DNA of 52,524 nt from Byssochlamys sp. IMV 00236 (GCA_001931875.2 MSJH02000239.1:1-52524), one strand, 5' to 3'; shown: positions 12,054 to 23,956, numbered from the stretch's first letter. The notes: a model not told the origin generated them from the sequence alone. Translations and numbers: made by a program.

Positions 12054-14166
12054 ATGAGCAAAGCCAATAATGAAAATGGGAACAAGAAGACAAGAAAAAT
12101 AAGCTGTATGCCTTGCCGTATAAAAAAGACTAAATGCGACGCACAATTGCCTTACTGCACTCGATGTATTCGAAACTCTAGGGAAAACAATTGTGTCTAT
12201 CCAAAACCAAGAACATTTGGGCGGCCACCGAAAAATTCTGTGTTCCAAAGGAACCAAGATAATCTAACGGTCACTGCGATGACCTGTAGGGAATTTATAT
12301 TTGAGCAGATACCTCCTGATTCAAAAACATTGACAAGGAAAGATCCACTGATCATAGACATTGAAAAGATATATCGAATATTTATCGAAAAGGGTGACTT
12401 TCTCAGAAACAAGATATGCCATCATAATCCACGACTAAAGCTAAAGATAAAGAACCTAAGGCAACACAATTCCCTCATCGTTTCCAACGTGATACATCTA
12501 ACTATCAAACGATCATGCCAGTTACTCGAGTTCAAAAGCTACTTTGATCCTGAACTCGCAATATCTGCATTCACAAAAGAACCTGACACCGATCAATTTT
12601 TCTTTACCAATCATGTACATAATAACACCACACCATTAAACTCTATACCGACTGATCAGGCCATGAAGCTGATCCACTTTTTTTTTCAGTCAAATCCCCA
12701 TTGTATCTTAATCAACAAGACTCGCTTGTTAGAAAGATATTGGAAAGATTCAGCTGAACCACTGTTGCTGTCTGTTATCTATGGTACTACCATCAGTGTA
12801 GGACAACACATCCTAGAAGGAAAACCATTCACCCTTCATCAGTGCACAGCGAAAAGAAACCCGTTCTTGGACTATGCGTACATACTATATGAACAAGTCT
12901 ATGCCAGCAGACAAATCTCCCTGGGCAACTATCAAGCCATTGTTTTATTAAGTCTGTATGAAATCAGTCTAGGATATTCCAAGCATGGAATGACCATGCT
13001 TTCACTTTCGTACATGATAGCTGCTGAACTGGGCGTGTTTGATGATCAAGGCATGTGCGCATCTATGGACCTGATCGACCGAGAGCAGTTAGTAACTACC
13101 TACTGGACTGCCTTCAGTGCCACATCTCATGGATGCTTAGAATGTAAGATCATAAAAGAGCAACTATAGTAAACTAATCAATATATATCTAGTGGGATTT
13201 CATGTCAGAGAGCGACTTCTGTTCCACAAACAGCCATTTCCTCCAGCAACAGCAAGCACCTCAGCATCTTATCAGTATGATCTAATCAATAACAATCATG
13301 GACCAACAACAAGAGCTTACTTTATAGAATCTTTTCATGTGGGCATGGTTATCAACTACTTTAGTTCAAAAATAGCCATATGCCTACCCACCACTAAAGA
13401 CAACGTCTTTGGCCTTTCCGTAACAAAGTCTGATAGAAACCTGGCGTTATCCTTATTTCACCATGACGATGAGGGGACGATAAAGTACAAAATTCAACTG
13501 GTTTTGAATGACTTTTCCATCTTTATCGAACAGGAAAAGCATCAATGGACGCCCAGGCAACTGTTTATGATCGAGACAACGCACCAACTCTATCGTATTC
13601 ATTTCAACTTTATCAAGTCCAAAAACACGGGACTACAGTTGGAGACTGTGAAAGAACTAGACCTGAATGATCAAAACATAGTGCGTCTTTTACAATGCGC
13701 CCTACCTATATCTTATACTCTGACCCACAACCTGGATCAGTTTATTCAACAAAGCTGTCAGGTGGAGAGTGAAGAAATGTTGGATATGCTGCCTATAGGC
13801 TTAATGGCAATTACTTTAGAAACAGTTGCACAGATCTTCATCTATAACTATCTTTTATCCAATGAACAAGAAAAGGTTCTGGATCATTTGAATCGTGCCT
13901 ATTGCATCTCGAAAAAGAGTATCTGGAGACATTGGACACCCATGCGATCTATTCAAAAGATGCTAAAGGACTTTTTAAAGAACAAGCCAAGTGACATCTT
14001 CCAAAAACACTTCACTGTACATGAGCCGACAGATGACATCACTTGCTTTTTATTTACAGATGATGAAAGAGCGAGTCTACCAGAGATAGAAGCAACGTTC
14101 TTGAATGATATCAATTCCTATTTTCAAAACATGTTTGCATCAGAGAACACCAGCTTGTATTTTTAA
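12054..14166 (+). CDS. Zn(II)2Cys6 fungal transcription factor
   Basis: Two exons (12054-13143, 13193-14166) joined across a 49-nt phase-1 intron give 687 residues. The binuclear zinc cluster is at residues 18-47, with Cys 18, 21, 28, 35, 38 and 47 (C-x2-C-x6-C-x6-C-x2-C-x8-C) and the basic stretch RIKKTKC. The middle of the protein (from about residue 200) looks like the helical fungal-specific transcription factor domain, with LLLSVIYGTTISVG and ALLSLYEISLGYSKHGM-like segments. It should bind paired CGG-type DNA sites in the nucleus. The target pathway cannot be told from sequence; no biosynthetic cluster lies beside it. It is convergent with the CBM21 gene 1.66 kb away. Confidence 0.9.
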
Positions 14167-14419
14167 ACAAAATCATCCAATGACTAAACTGTCAAATTTT
14201 ATTTTCTATCAATGTGTAAAGCTAATTTTTGAATAAAGCGTGTATTTTATACCTTTGCCCAATTGTTTGAATATGCACCATTTTGAGAAATTATAACAAT
14301 TACACTTTAGTTGATTATCAATCCTTTCTTTATCATTAAAAAGGCAATGAATTCTGTCTTTTTGAAAAAAGATAAATGCGGTCAAGACTTTATACAAAAT
14401 GAAAAGTTGTTAGAGATTT

Positions 14420-14429
14420 TATATAAATA
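14420..14429 (+). promoter_or_regulatory. TATA-like box TATATAAATA
   Basis: An orphan TATA-like sequence with no coding gene downstream on the same strand before the convergent CBM21 gene. It could drive the candidate structured RNA that begins shortly after. Confidence 0.35.
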
Positions 14430-14444
14430 GTCTAATCTTGACTT

Positions 14445-14820
14445 GCTTTTCTTCTTCTTTAGACTAAATTAAGGCCAGCTATTCCTCAGCTAACCCTAAG
14501 GTATGTTATATTCTTTACTCTTGTAAGAAACTGATATGTAGTACTATAGATTGCCCATCGAAACTAACCCAGCATTGGCTGGGGATAGTTTGGTTCCATA
14601 TACTCATTCAATCCCTTCCGCTCCTTTGGCTCCTCTCTCACTTGCTCTCCTCTTTTCTCTTGCTTGTTGTCTTTTTTCTTTCTTTTCTTGCTCTTTCCTG
14701 GCTGGTTATTGCCAGCCCAACTCAGGATACATTTTGGATGAGATATTGGTAATCTCTTCTAAATGTCTATTCTTTTTCTCTTATAAACTCTCTTCTTTAT
14801 AATATAAGTATTTAACATCA
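14445..14820 (+). ncRNA. Candidate structured RNA; possible telomerase RNA
   Basis: Downstream of a TATA-like box lies CTAACCCTAA (14490-14499), which equals about 1.5 copies of the complement of the TTAGGG repeat and has the form of a telomerase template. Just before it AGCT pairs with a second AGCT. Two stable hairpins follow. The first is AAACTA-a-CCCAGC / GCTGGG-ga-TAGTTT (14561-14591, loop ATTG). The second is GGCTGG / CCAGCC (14700-14717). Between them is a long U-rich stretch. Position in a gap between convergent genes argues for an independent transcript. The telomerase assignment is a hypothesis; the ends are guesses, and no pseudoknot or CR4/5 was proven. Confidence 0.22.
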
Positions 14821-15534
14821 ATTTAATAACTGATTTACTAACTATTTCTTTTATATCTCATCCTTTTGCTTCTGATGGGCTTTCTTTTATTATTAATTGT
14901 TGTCTCGTTTTGTTGTCTGAAATTGTCATTTTTTTATCAGTGTGCGAATAATTTGTGAATAAAGTGCAAGACACTATGGTCATAGATTAAATATCAATCT
15001 ATTGAATTGTCATCAATGAATATGGATTCTCTAAAGTCGCATTCAAATTTATGCAAGAACTTCAAAAGCCGAAGGTACTTAGTTCTCCCTCCCCCTTTGT
15101 GTAATCATTAACATGCCTGCTTGTCTTGGGAAAATGACAACATGGGCTAAAAAAAAAAAAGAGAGAAAGACTAGCTTATCTTTTGAAATCACTGCAATCA
15201 TTAAAATAAATGTAAAGAAAAGCACCAAAAGGGAAGAGTCAAAAGATATATCACAGCTTATAATGATCATCAGGGATTATCTCTTATTTCATTTTGCTTA
15301 GCTTTTGCAAGTGCCTGTTGTAAGCACACACGATATGGTGAAGGGGCATGAATCAGTGAGCTTTTAGTATTCCGCCTATTGTACATTTAACTCCCGCTAA
15401 TGGTAGCTGTCAGCACTGTAACCATGGGCACTTACGGGAAGCAAAAACGATTCTGACACAAAAAAAAGGGCTTTGTCGGGTCGGTATTACACAAAGGGAT
15501 ATGACCATAATACAACGCGCATCTGACCAAAGAT

Positions 15535-15559
15535 ATGTGTGTGCATGTGTGTGTGTGTA
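15535..15559. repeat. GT microsatellite
   Basis: Imperfect GT dinucleotide run between the RNA candidate and the CBM21 gene. Confidence 0.7.
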
Positions 15560-15752
15560 TGATAGAGAACTATTTTTGTGAAAGGTCACAACGGAAAAAT
15601 TGATTGCAGATTACATGCATTTTGTTTTGAATGTTTAAGGTAACCTTGGTAACTTTAAACACAATGTTTTTGAGTGATGTAAAACAAAAAGCGATGGCTT
15701 ATATTCCCTTCTTTTCCCGAATCAGGTAGAAGGAAGGGTATTTTTAGCTGCA

Positions 15753-15763
15753 GGGGGGGGGGG
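15753..15763. repeat. G homopolymer (11 G)
   Basis: Eleven consecutive G in an AT-rich genome, 60 bp beyond the stop codon of the CBM21 gene. It may be a sequencing slip or a hypermutable tract. Confidence 0.7.
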
Positions 15764-15823
15764 ACCTAAAGGAAGATGATTGAATGCAAAGTTTATTAAA
15801 TATATACAATTTAAAAGATATAT

Positions 15824-17209
15824 TTATGGTTCGTTTTGATCACTGTTGTAAAAACAGTACTTTTTTAGGAGATCTAAATAATGTGATGAATTGATATCCA
15901 TTGAAGCAGGCGATAACAAGAATATGGAAGATGGTAGTGTAGGACTTGCAGGAGGAGTGGCAGCAGCGACGGCATCATGATTGTCATTATGGTCAGCATG
16001 AATGTTGGTATCGATTGCAGTATTATTATTATCGTCGTCGTGATGATCCATAGTAGTAGTAGTGGTAGTAGTAGTAATAGTTGTAGTAGTAATGGTTTCC
16101 GTTGTTGCAGAAGGAATATACATGTTATCCAAGATGTGAATATGATCTGGAGGAGGAGAAGAGGGTTTGATGAATGGTTTTGGAAATAGTTCGTCATTAT
16201 GATTTGAGGTAGATGATTTCTTAGCTTCAGATAAAGACTGATTGAAATTATATCTTGTAGCAAGAAATAGTTGTTGATTCTTCTTTAGATACAATGGTTT
16301 TGCGTGCTGATAACCCTTGAGAGCATTCGTGAACTGATTGTGTCTTTCCATTTCCTCTTGTTCTTCTTCCTCTGTTGGGTAATCATCCTCTTGTTCATAT
16401 TCATCAATGTTGTATTGCTCTTTATTGAGCGGGTCAGCAATGATCTTAATCTTATAGTAATGACCTTGATTGTCATCATAGTAATCCCTTGTGCCAGCAG
16501 TGACTCTGATACCAAATTGTATTTTTCCACGTATTTCACCGCGATCAGCCAGCTGACCATTTCCAATATAAATTAAAAAATCATAAATATCAAAGGTTAC
16601 ATTCTTCGGGTTTGGACCAAAGAAGGTAGCGTCGACCTCATTTGTAGATGACCAATGATCAAATGTGTATCTGATGGATACAAATTTATCCAAAGCCAAA
16701 TTACGCACCATCAGCTTTCCTTTAACGTAAAGATTATCTTGACTCACGGAAAAGCTAGCCTTGTCGACTAAGATGTGTGAATTTGTTCTTCTCCAGTTGG
16801 GACAGATGATTCTCAACTTGGGTTGTTTGTCTTGAACTCTATGTAGCTCTTGTGGTGATTGAGTTTCGCTAAACAAACAAACTCTCTCAAGGAAAATCGA
16901 ATCAAATTTAACCTTTTTTTTCTTTCTTGTTGTGGTCGTTATCGTCGGTATCTCCTTGATCAAGTCTTTTTCTTCTTGTTCTTTCTTATTCATGTCCTGA
17001 ATGATCGTTCTTTTATTATTCCCGAATACGCTAAATCTTGGCTGAACTTCAGGTTTTTTCTTTTCTTTCACTGGTATCGTTGTTGTTGTCGTTGGTTTAT
17101 GCTTGTCATTATTGTCTTTATTGTCTTTTTGATGATGAGTGTTATTGTTTGTCCAAGTGGAGTGTCCCCATCTTGTTTGACTTCTTGGAAATGCTGTAAA
17201 TGATGGCAT
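15824..17209 (-). CDS. CBM21 protein phosphatase 1 regulatory (glycogen-targeting) subunit
   Basis: Single exon, 461 residues. A PP1-docking motif of the RVxF class (KVKF, residues 99-102) precedes a CBM21 carbohydrate-binding domain at about 145-255, with KLMVRNLALDKFVSIRYT, DHW, FGPNPKNVTFD and IQFGIRV. This order is typical of glycogen-targeting subunits such as yeast Gac1/Pig2 and animal PPP1R3, which bring PP1 to glycogen and activate glycogen synthase. The N-terminus is Asn/Thr/Lys-rich. The C-terminal third has long Thr and His/Asp/Asn runs, probably disordered, whose antisense strand gives spurious open frames. The start is the first ATG of the frame. Cytoplasmic or glycogen-bound location is inferred. 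Confidence 0.9.
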   Translation of the reverse strand: MPSFTAFPRSQTRWGHSTWTNNNTHHQKDNKDNNDKHKPTTTTTIPVKEKKKPEVQPRFSVFGNNKRTIIQDMNKKEQEEKDLIKEIPTITTTTRKKKKVKFDSIFLERVCLFSETQSPQELHRVQDKQPKLRIICPNWRRTNSHILVDKASFSVSQDNLYVKGKLMVRNLALDKFVSIRYTFDHWSSTNEVDATFFGPNPKNVTFDIYDFLIYIGNGQLADRGEIRGKIQFGIRVTAGTRDYYDDNQGHYYKIKIIADPLNKEQYNIDEYEQEDDYPTEEEEQEEMERHNQFTNALKGYQHAKPLYLKKNQQLFLATRYNFNQSLSEAKKSSTSNHNDELFPKPFIKPSSPPPDHIHILDNMYIPSATTETITTTTITTTTTTTTMDHHDDDNNNTAIDTNIHADHNDNHDAVAAATPPASPTLPSSIFLLSPASMDINSSHYLDLLKKYCFYNSDQNEP

Positions 17210-19759
17210 TATCTATAATTTTGATCTTTCTATACAATAAATATTTACACTTGAGAATTAAGTAAAAGAAAGAGAAAGAAAGAAAAAAAGAAAAAAAAAG
17301 GCCCTTCTTTTTATTATTTTATATTTGGTTAATTCTTGTCCTACCATCATGCTAAAACGAACATCAGAAACGGAAACCAGAAACGGAAATATCCTATTGG
17401 GTCTGAAATGTGAGTCTTTTTTTTTTTTTTTTGAGAGACTAAGCCTACGTTTTTGTTCTAGGGCTATTTTAAATGATCTTTTCTCTTCTTTCTCTCTCTC
17501 TCTTTCTCTTTCTGTGTTCAGCCCCTTTTGTTAATAAGGTAAGCCACATATCATGAATTCATATGTATAATAGTTTCACTTAATCAAACTTGACCAAAAA
17601 AATGTGGGGATGCTCACTTAAACGGATAAATAGAAGCTGATTAAGACTAAATTAGAAATAGACTTTTTAAAATACAATAAACATCCCTTTGTCTATAAGC
17701 CACATTGTGTAGAAAAAGGGAATATTTTGTAAAGATATCTTGATATCAAAGGCACTCATATTACAATAGCTGGAGGGGATAGAATCTGATAAATTTCAAA
17801 AACAATCGACTATATTTCCCTTTGATGTGTACATTTCCCATCTACAAGCCTATTATAACTCTTTAGCGCGTCAACAAGCCCTTTTGTTATATAAGATTTC
17901 TTTCATTGAGCATAATGTTTATAAAATCACTCCCAGGATAATATTTATGCGTGAGAACAAATGATCATTATCTTGATAGCCATCGTTTCAATCTGACTGG
18001 AAGAATGTTGCGTGTTTAATCTACTGTTGTCAATGTTGAACAAAAGCAATAACAATGAGAAAGACATCCCAATTATCATTATTAAACATAAACAAACTAA
18101 ACGAGTAGTAAAGACAAATTTAGTAGTATTAGTACAACAGCTTCTTCCCTCGTCTTTATAGTCTATTTCGTGATCCGATCATTTGCTTAAAGACATGAGC
18201 CACAGTATAGCTTGTTTTTATATGTATGTATCCATGAATTATAAAAGAAGCATATAAAGATGTGTGTACCCCTGTACCCATGTCTATATTACTCGTATTT
18301 TATTTTTAGTCGAAACATCTTTGTAATCTGTTCAAACAGGGCAACACGAATAGACGAAATAAGTAGGTGAAGGTGAAGCACGTGTAGCCTGCAGCAAATG
18401 TTCAGGCTACTATTACCTAGCATTAAGCCGTTTTATTATACATCTCTCTAAACTTTAAAATTCGTACTTTGGCAACATATGCTGCTCAATGTAACCGACA
18501 GCCATATGCTTTACTATACAAAGAGCTGCAAAAGGAAACTAAAGATACTCTTTTTCTTAGTCTATCCTTTATTGTCTAAAGAATTTACTATCGATTACCA
18601 TAAAAACCTTGAAATATACAAAGATGGTTAAAGCTTAATTTTGTAACACTAGAATGATGTAAAGAGACTGCAAAAGAAATTCTTTTTTTTTTTTTTTTCA
18701 AAAGGCTCTTGGGAGGATGATGGTATTTAATTTTGTACTGGATGCTTATAAAACGGAAAAACTGCCACCCGTTCCCCCGTCTGTTTGCATTTTCTATAAA
18801 GAACCCGTGTTGCATTGCTCTGCTATTGTCCAACATTTGCTGACGACAATTTACATAATTCACATACAAAGCGTGCTTGATCGTCTCTGTATATCTTTCT
18901 GTAGTCAAAAATCCCTCGTTGCACACAAAAAAATAGTTCTTTATAACCTTACAAAGAATGATCGACTCATTGCTTTGGTCACTGATGATGCACAAGTACA
19001 AAGCTGCATTTCGCCGATACTTGAAAAAGGCTTTGATTGCCTGGGCGTTATTCACCGATACGCCCCGCTCATGGAGTTATCGGATTGTAGGTTATATTTG
19101 CCGCATATCGTTTCCCCTCCCCTTGTTGGCAAACTTTTCTTACGTGATGTATTTTTCTGACCTTTGCCAAGAGTTTCATTTTCTTTTAGTTTAATTGCGC
19201 GCGCTCGGAAGATCCCCCTTTCTCTTCAATTAGAGTTGTTTAATTACAATGTCGGTTATTTTAACCGAAGCCTTCGTCTCTGCTCTTTTTAGCATCTGCA
19301 CACTGCACGTCATGCAGTACATCTCTTAGAGGGATTGGTTTTTTAAACTACACATAAACGTCTAATGTAAAGATTGAGGTACGAGTTTATCGATATTCAT
19401 TAAGAAGCGCTATTGCCAAATCATCATTAAAAGTGGAAGAATCTGTTTAGAACCTTTCAAAGATGAAGACGTTACGGTAAATTATGTTATGCATAAGCTT
19501 GTTCTAATTCCCTCATCTATGCATTAATACCTATTCAATGCATTTTGACAGGAGATATGTTCACATCCAAGGTATTTATCGGCTTTATCCCCCAAAAAAG
19601 TATACCCTATCCCTTTGATGGGTTTTTCGTCTAGTTTGGGGATTGTATACATGTGTAAAACCAAGACATGTCTCATTCCATCATAAAAAGGTTATGTTCA
19701 AAAAGATATTCATTTTATTGTTGAGAGTTGTAACAAAATCCGGAAAAAAAAAGTATTTA
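17210..19759. other. 2.5 kb intergenic region, no gene recognised
   Basis: Begins with the CBM21 upstream region, which has purine-rich runs and a 16-T tract near 17418. An open frame at 18717-19160 on the plus strand and its antisense partner show no known domain and are read as chance. A small palindrome (CGGTTATTTTAACCG) lies near 19254-19268. No RNA gene is evident. Confidence 0.45.
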
Positions 19760-22024
19760 CTATAAAATGTTCATCTGCTTCTGTTCTTGCATCAAGTCTA
19801 ATAAACTTTTCTGACCAGCAGGCTTATTGTTGTTATTGTTATTCGCCGCTGTTTGTCCAAAAGGGTTTCTGCTTATAGATCCCTATGATCAACATATAAG
19901 AACAAAAGAAAATCATGGATTGAATAATAGACAACTTACGAAGCTATTAGCATTATTGTTCATTCCATTATTGCCAGTGTTTTGTAAGCCGATGCTGCTT
20001 GCAAAGCCAGTGCCACTATAATTATGTACATTAGTTTGTTATACAAGTAGAATGAGAGTTATACTTTACTATGGAATACGCAGATTGCCTTGGTTTCCAA
20101 AGGTATCCATACCATCACTAATTATTATCATTAGCTTTAGCTCAGAATTAACTTTATCATCTCTTTTGTTTACTCTTTATTGGCCAACAAGGAGTTTAAC
20201 TTGGCATACTTGGAATCCGTCTCGCTTTGGAATGGCGTTTGTGAATTTCCCAGCTACATATGTTTAAAAGATGAGTCCTACATTTTCTTTTATTTTCTTT
20301 ACATACTTGAGGAGATGAGAAAGCATTAGCCTGTCTCATAGTGGGCGTCATAGACGAGGTAAAGGTACTTGTAGTTGCACTGGTAGTTACAGGGGAAGAA
20401 GTAAAGTTGAAAGGAGAGTTGCTATTGTTACTTAGCTTGGGCGAAAACGATGGTTGCTGTTGTTGTTGTTGTTGTGGATTACCAAATACGAGCCCACTGT
20501 AGTCAAAAGATTGTTGCTGCTGCTGTTGAGGTTGTAGTGGTTGTAAAGGAGTGGCTGTATTCATTTGTGAGAAAGGGTTTGTTCCTGTTACCATACTTGT
20601 TTGAAAGCCAGGAGTGGACAAGAAGTTATTTGTTGTCTGTTGAGTGGCAGGAAATCCTGTCATTTGCGGTTGTTGTTGAGTGGCAGGGAAACCTGTCAAT
20701 TGAGGTTGCTGTGAAAATAGATCGACAGCTGATGATGGAGTAGGCTGAGGAAATCCAGTCATTTGTGCCTGAAGTGTATTAGGACTGAATGCTGATTGGT
20801 AGGGGTTCTGTGTCTGTTGGTAAGGGTTATTTTGCAATCCACTGAAGGCATTGTTACTAGCTGTCCACTCTAACTGCAAAGGAGGATTTTGCTGTTGTTG
20901 TTGTTGTTGTTGTTGTTGTTGCTGGTATGGATTGTTGATAGCTGCATTTTGTTGTGCAGGGAATGCTTGGAAGCTAAGGGTATGTTAATACAATAGGGAA
21001 CCAATTGTTACACACCATTGTTACCTTGATACTCCAAACAAATTCTGAGTATTTTCTCTTTCCAGCCTTTCTCTTTCTTTCTTTTCTTTTTCAAGAGCTT
21101 CTTGTTGACTTAATTGAATGGCTTTTTCAAGATCATCGTCACTATATGAAGGACATGTGTTAAATAACAGAAACATTCCTTTGCTATTGCTATTTACCCT
21201 TGACGTCTATTTTTTGCTTCTTCTTCAGCAATGCGTTTACTTTCGGCTATTGCTTTCTGTAGATCAGCGTCTTCATCATAACGCCCTTGACCACCATCAA
21301 TTTGTCTCACAGTCTCATTCAGATAATCTCCAACATGCGCCATTCTTTCACGCATACCCTGTCTTTGGCGTCTTTCTTCTCTTAATCGATTATCGTCCAT
21401 TAATAGATTTGTGACATCCTTTGCCTTCTGTCTCACTATAAGAAATATATTAAGAAAAAAGAAGGAAAGAAAAATATGGTGTTACCATTTGCTCCTACAT
21501 CCTTTCCACTTTCGTCGATATGTTGGAATTCTCTCAAGGTTTTTACGACATAGACGTTCTCTTTGGCATATAAGACGACATTTTCTGACCCCACATGTAA
21601 ACAATAATCTAACAAGAGTAGTGCCTACAAGTTGTATTAATAAGGAGAGACACATGTATTTTATATAAATATATCCGACCTTGAATACATGACGCCAGTT
21701 CTTTCCTTTATCATTGAGTCTCTTGTCAATCATATCCATTATTTCGATAAAGTCAGATCTTTTGTTTATTATTATTAGGGTTAATAACAATAGCCATACT
21801 TGTGTAATATTTTACTTACTCATTAAAGGTGAGTTGAGCTATCTCATTCATGAGTGTGCCACTAGGTCCCCATGGGTCATTAGAAGTAGCCTCTCTCACT
21901 TTGATTTGAACATCACTAAAGCCTTTAGCAATATTTTTTCTTTTTTTGATGGTTAGTTTTACTTGCTTTATAATAGTTTTTATGCATAAACTTACATACT
22001 ACGAACAACTCCTTTTCCAGCCAT
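19760..22024 (-). CDS. Epsin (ENTH domain, UIMs, NPF motifs, clathrin box)
   Basis: Eleven exons (22024-21996, 21939-21820, 21758-21680, 21624-21486, 21435-21198, 21141-21025, 20973-20307, 20253-20174, 20117-20070, 20015-19940, 19882-19760) close in frame to 571 residues. The ENTH domain covers about 1-140 (KVREATSNDPWGPSGTL, KRLNDKGKNWRHVFKALL) and binds PtdIns(4,5)P2. Two ubiquitin-interacting motifs follow (DADLQKAIAES, DDDLEKAIQLS). Then come a poly-Gln tract, NPF motifs for EH-domain partners, three TGFP repeats, the family block DGMDTFGNQGNLRIP, and a clathrin-box-like LLDLM near the C-terminus. It should act as an endocytic adaptor at the plasma membrane. One donor site is an unusual GTCGGA (after residue 76). 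Confidence 0.94.
20891..20923. repeat. CAG/CAA repeat encoding poly-Gln in epsin
   Basis: In-frame trinucleotide run coding for about 11 Gln in the epsin linker, so its length may vary between strains. Confidence 0.8.
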
Positions 22025-22577
22025 ATAGAAAAATATAAAATAATAAAGAAAAAAAAAGAAAGAATAAGCAGATACACGAGATGATGATGAAATCGAGACA
22101 TTATTCCTTATTAAGATCCGGTCACACAGATTGCTCGAATTGATTCGTTGAATTATTCCTTACTCTCTCTATGAACCATGTTGCATATAAGATGTGCACA
22201 TTGTTTTATATCTTTTGAATCTACTAGAAAAGAATGTTGTTTTCCTTAAAGGAGAGCTTACTTTTGAAGATAAAAGATGAAGAGTCATTTATTATATACA
22301 AGCCATACTTTAGCTTGTTTAAATATAAATAGCGAGCTTATTATGTAATCATGTCAGCATTCATTAAAAAGTGATTGTCGAGAAAAATAAGGTTTAAGGA
22401 TCAGCGAGCTGAAGTGTGATCATTTATTGGCTAAAACAGGAATGATGGTTTTGATGCATATGAAGTGATGTTAAAGAGGTATCTCTGTACTTGTAAGGAT
22501 TTTATCGGCGTTTTAATGCGTTCTCTTTTTCCCCTAAAAAAAAGGTTCCCTTTTTTTTGTGTATTAATAATCTTGAA
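22025..22577. other. Divergent promoter region between epsin and CHIP
   Basis: About 550 bp between two start codons on opposite strands. It is AT-rich, with purine-rich and T-rich runs next to each start. No gene is seen inside. Confidence 0.5.
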
Positions 22578-23956
22578 ATGTCAAAAGAAGCAGCAGAGCA
22601 ACACAAGGCAAATGGTAAGTTAAACTTGTACATGTGTGTAAAATACTGACATTATTTCTCTCTCAAAGGAAATAAACTATTTGCTGAGAAACAGTTTCAA
22701 GAAGCTATTAAAGAATACACAAATGCCATTGTAAAATAAAAGATAGTTTATTTTAAGACATGCCGCTTCTTCTTCTTTGAATGTTTATTGTTCTTCTTTT
22801 AATAGATAAAAGATGCAAGTGTACCTGTTTATTATACGAATAGAGCTATATGCTATCTAAAGGTATAATAGTATAATTAATATATATATATATATATAAA
22901 AGGGGGCTCATCATTATGTAATAATATCAGCTGGAGAAATACGATCAAGTGATATCAGACTGTAGAAAGGCGATTGAACTTGACCCACAGTTAGGTAATT
23001 GAAATATATATAATATATATGCTTATTAATGAGTCTATTATAGTAAAAGCATATTATTTGGTAAACTAGGATCAGGTTTAATTACCAATTTTTCTCACTC
23101 TTTACATAGCTTGGACAGGCATTGACAGAAAAGAAGCAACATACGGAAGGTTTGATATCAATACACCGATTCATGACTGATACTCATTCAAACGATAGCA
23201 TTGAATAAGTTAAAGATTGGCTATCAATTAGCTATTCAACAAAAAGTAAAATATGTCAATGATATTCTTCAAGCTCTGTTGTTGGCAAGAAAAAAGGTAT
23301 AAAAAATATATACGCGCTATATACATGCTTGATTTTATATACAATATAATGTCTATAGAAATGGGAAGATGACGAAGCTATTCGATTAGAAAAGGAATCA
23401 GAGTTATTGCGATATGTTAAAGGTTTGATTGAAAAGGAAAGAAAAGAGTTGTTGGAAAAAGAAGGAACGGATGAAGAAGCGGTTGATACTATAAATTACA
23501 ATATTGTAAGACAATTAACATAAACAGGAAGGTTTATTAATACTCGATATAGGATGAAAGGCTGAGAAAAGTAGAGAATGTCTTTGTTCAATCAAGAGAA
23601 AACGCGACTGTAAGGGAAACAGATGTGCTTATATGTTTTTATGCTAACATACCATATTGTTAGAGGAGAGACATACCAGATGCCTATTTGGATAAAATAT
23701 CATTCAATATCATGCATGACCCAGTCTTCACACCAGGTAAAAAAAAAACATATACTCTTTTCATATAAAACTCAATAGATAAATAGATGGAATAACCTAT
23801 GAACGACAATCTTTATTGGATCATTTCAAGAGGAACGGTTACTTTGATCCAATCACAAGAAAAGCATGTAAAGAATCTGATTTGGTACCTAATTTATCAC
23901 TTAGGGAAGCCATTGAAGATTTCTTAAAGGACAATGGCTGGGCAGCAGATTATTAG
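22578..23956 (+). CDS. CHIP/STUB1-type E3 ubiquitin ligase (TPR + U-box)
   Basis: Eleven short exons (22578-22614, 22669-22730, 22806-22862, 22931-22994, 23044-23060, 23110-23149, 23199-23296, 23359-23505, 23553-23609, 23664-23736, 23787-23956) close in frame to 273 residues; animal CHIP has about 303. Three TPRs at about 10-125 carry the carboxylate-clamp type residues (KANGNKLF, YYTNRAICYLK, LVKAYYLLGQAL) that bind the EEVD tails of Hsp70 and Hsp90. A charged coiled coil follows. The U-box at about 200-270 is clear (PDAYLDKISFNIMHDPVF, DGITYER, FDPITRKA). It should ubiquitinate chaperone-bound misfolded proteins. One exon is only 17 nt. Its stop overlaps the stop of the convergent HMCES gene. 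Confidence 0.95.

Larger units (their letters stand above)
14167..15823. other. 1.66 kb gap between convergent genes, contains ncRNA candidate
   Basis: Both flanking genes end into this gap, so neither promoter is needed here, yet it holds a TATA-like box, stable hairpins and long pyrimidine tracts (see 14430-14820). Other contents are a GT repeat near 15535-15559 and an 11-G run at 15753-15763. No protein-coding gene is convincing. Confidence 0.55.

Noticed and set aside
14551..14802. 83-codon Leu/Ser-rich frame over the RNA candidate
   Set aside because: Composition follows the pyrimidine tract, and the strong hairpins explain the region better; not called a protein.
15874..16576. Long open frames in other phases over the CBM21 gene
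   Set aside because: Produced by trinucleotide runs of the real gene (Thr, Asn, Asp, His codons); shadows.
2879..17655. AGACTAAAT string repeated at four intergenic places (about 2879, 11940, 14461, 17645)
   Set aside because: Different surroundings, no fixed distance to genes and AT-rich base composition; probably chance.
18588..19160. Overlapping open frames on both strands (147 and 155 codons)
   Set aside because: No domain, no typical start context and no introns; both strands open at once in a low-complexity AT region is better explained by chance.
21770..21790. TTAGGGTTA telomere-like string
   Set aside because: Lies in an epsin intron and is only nine bases; kept only as a base-rate warning for the telomerase RNA idea.
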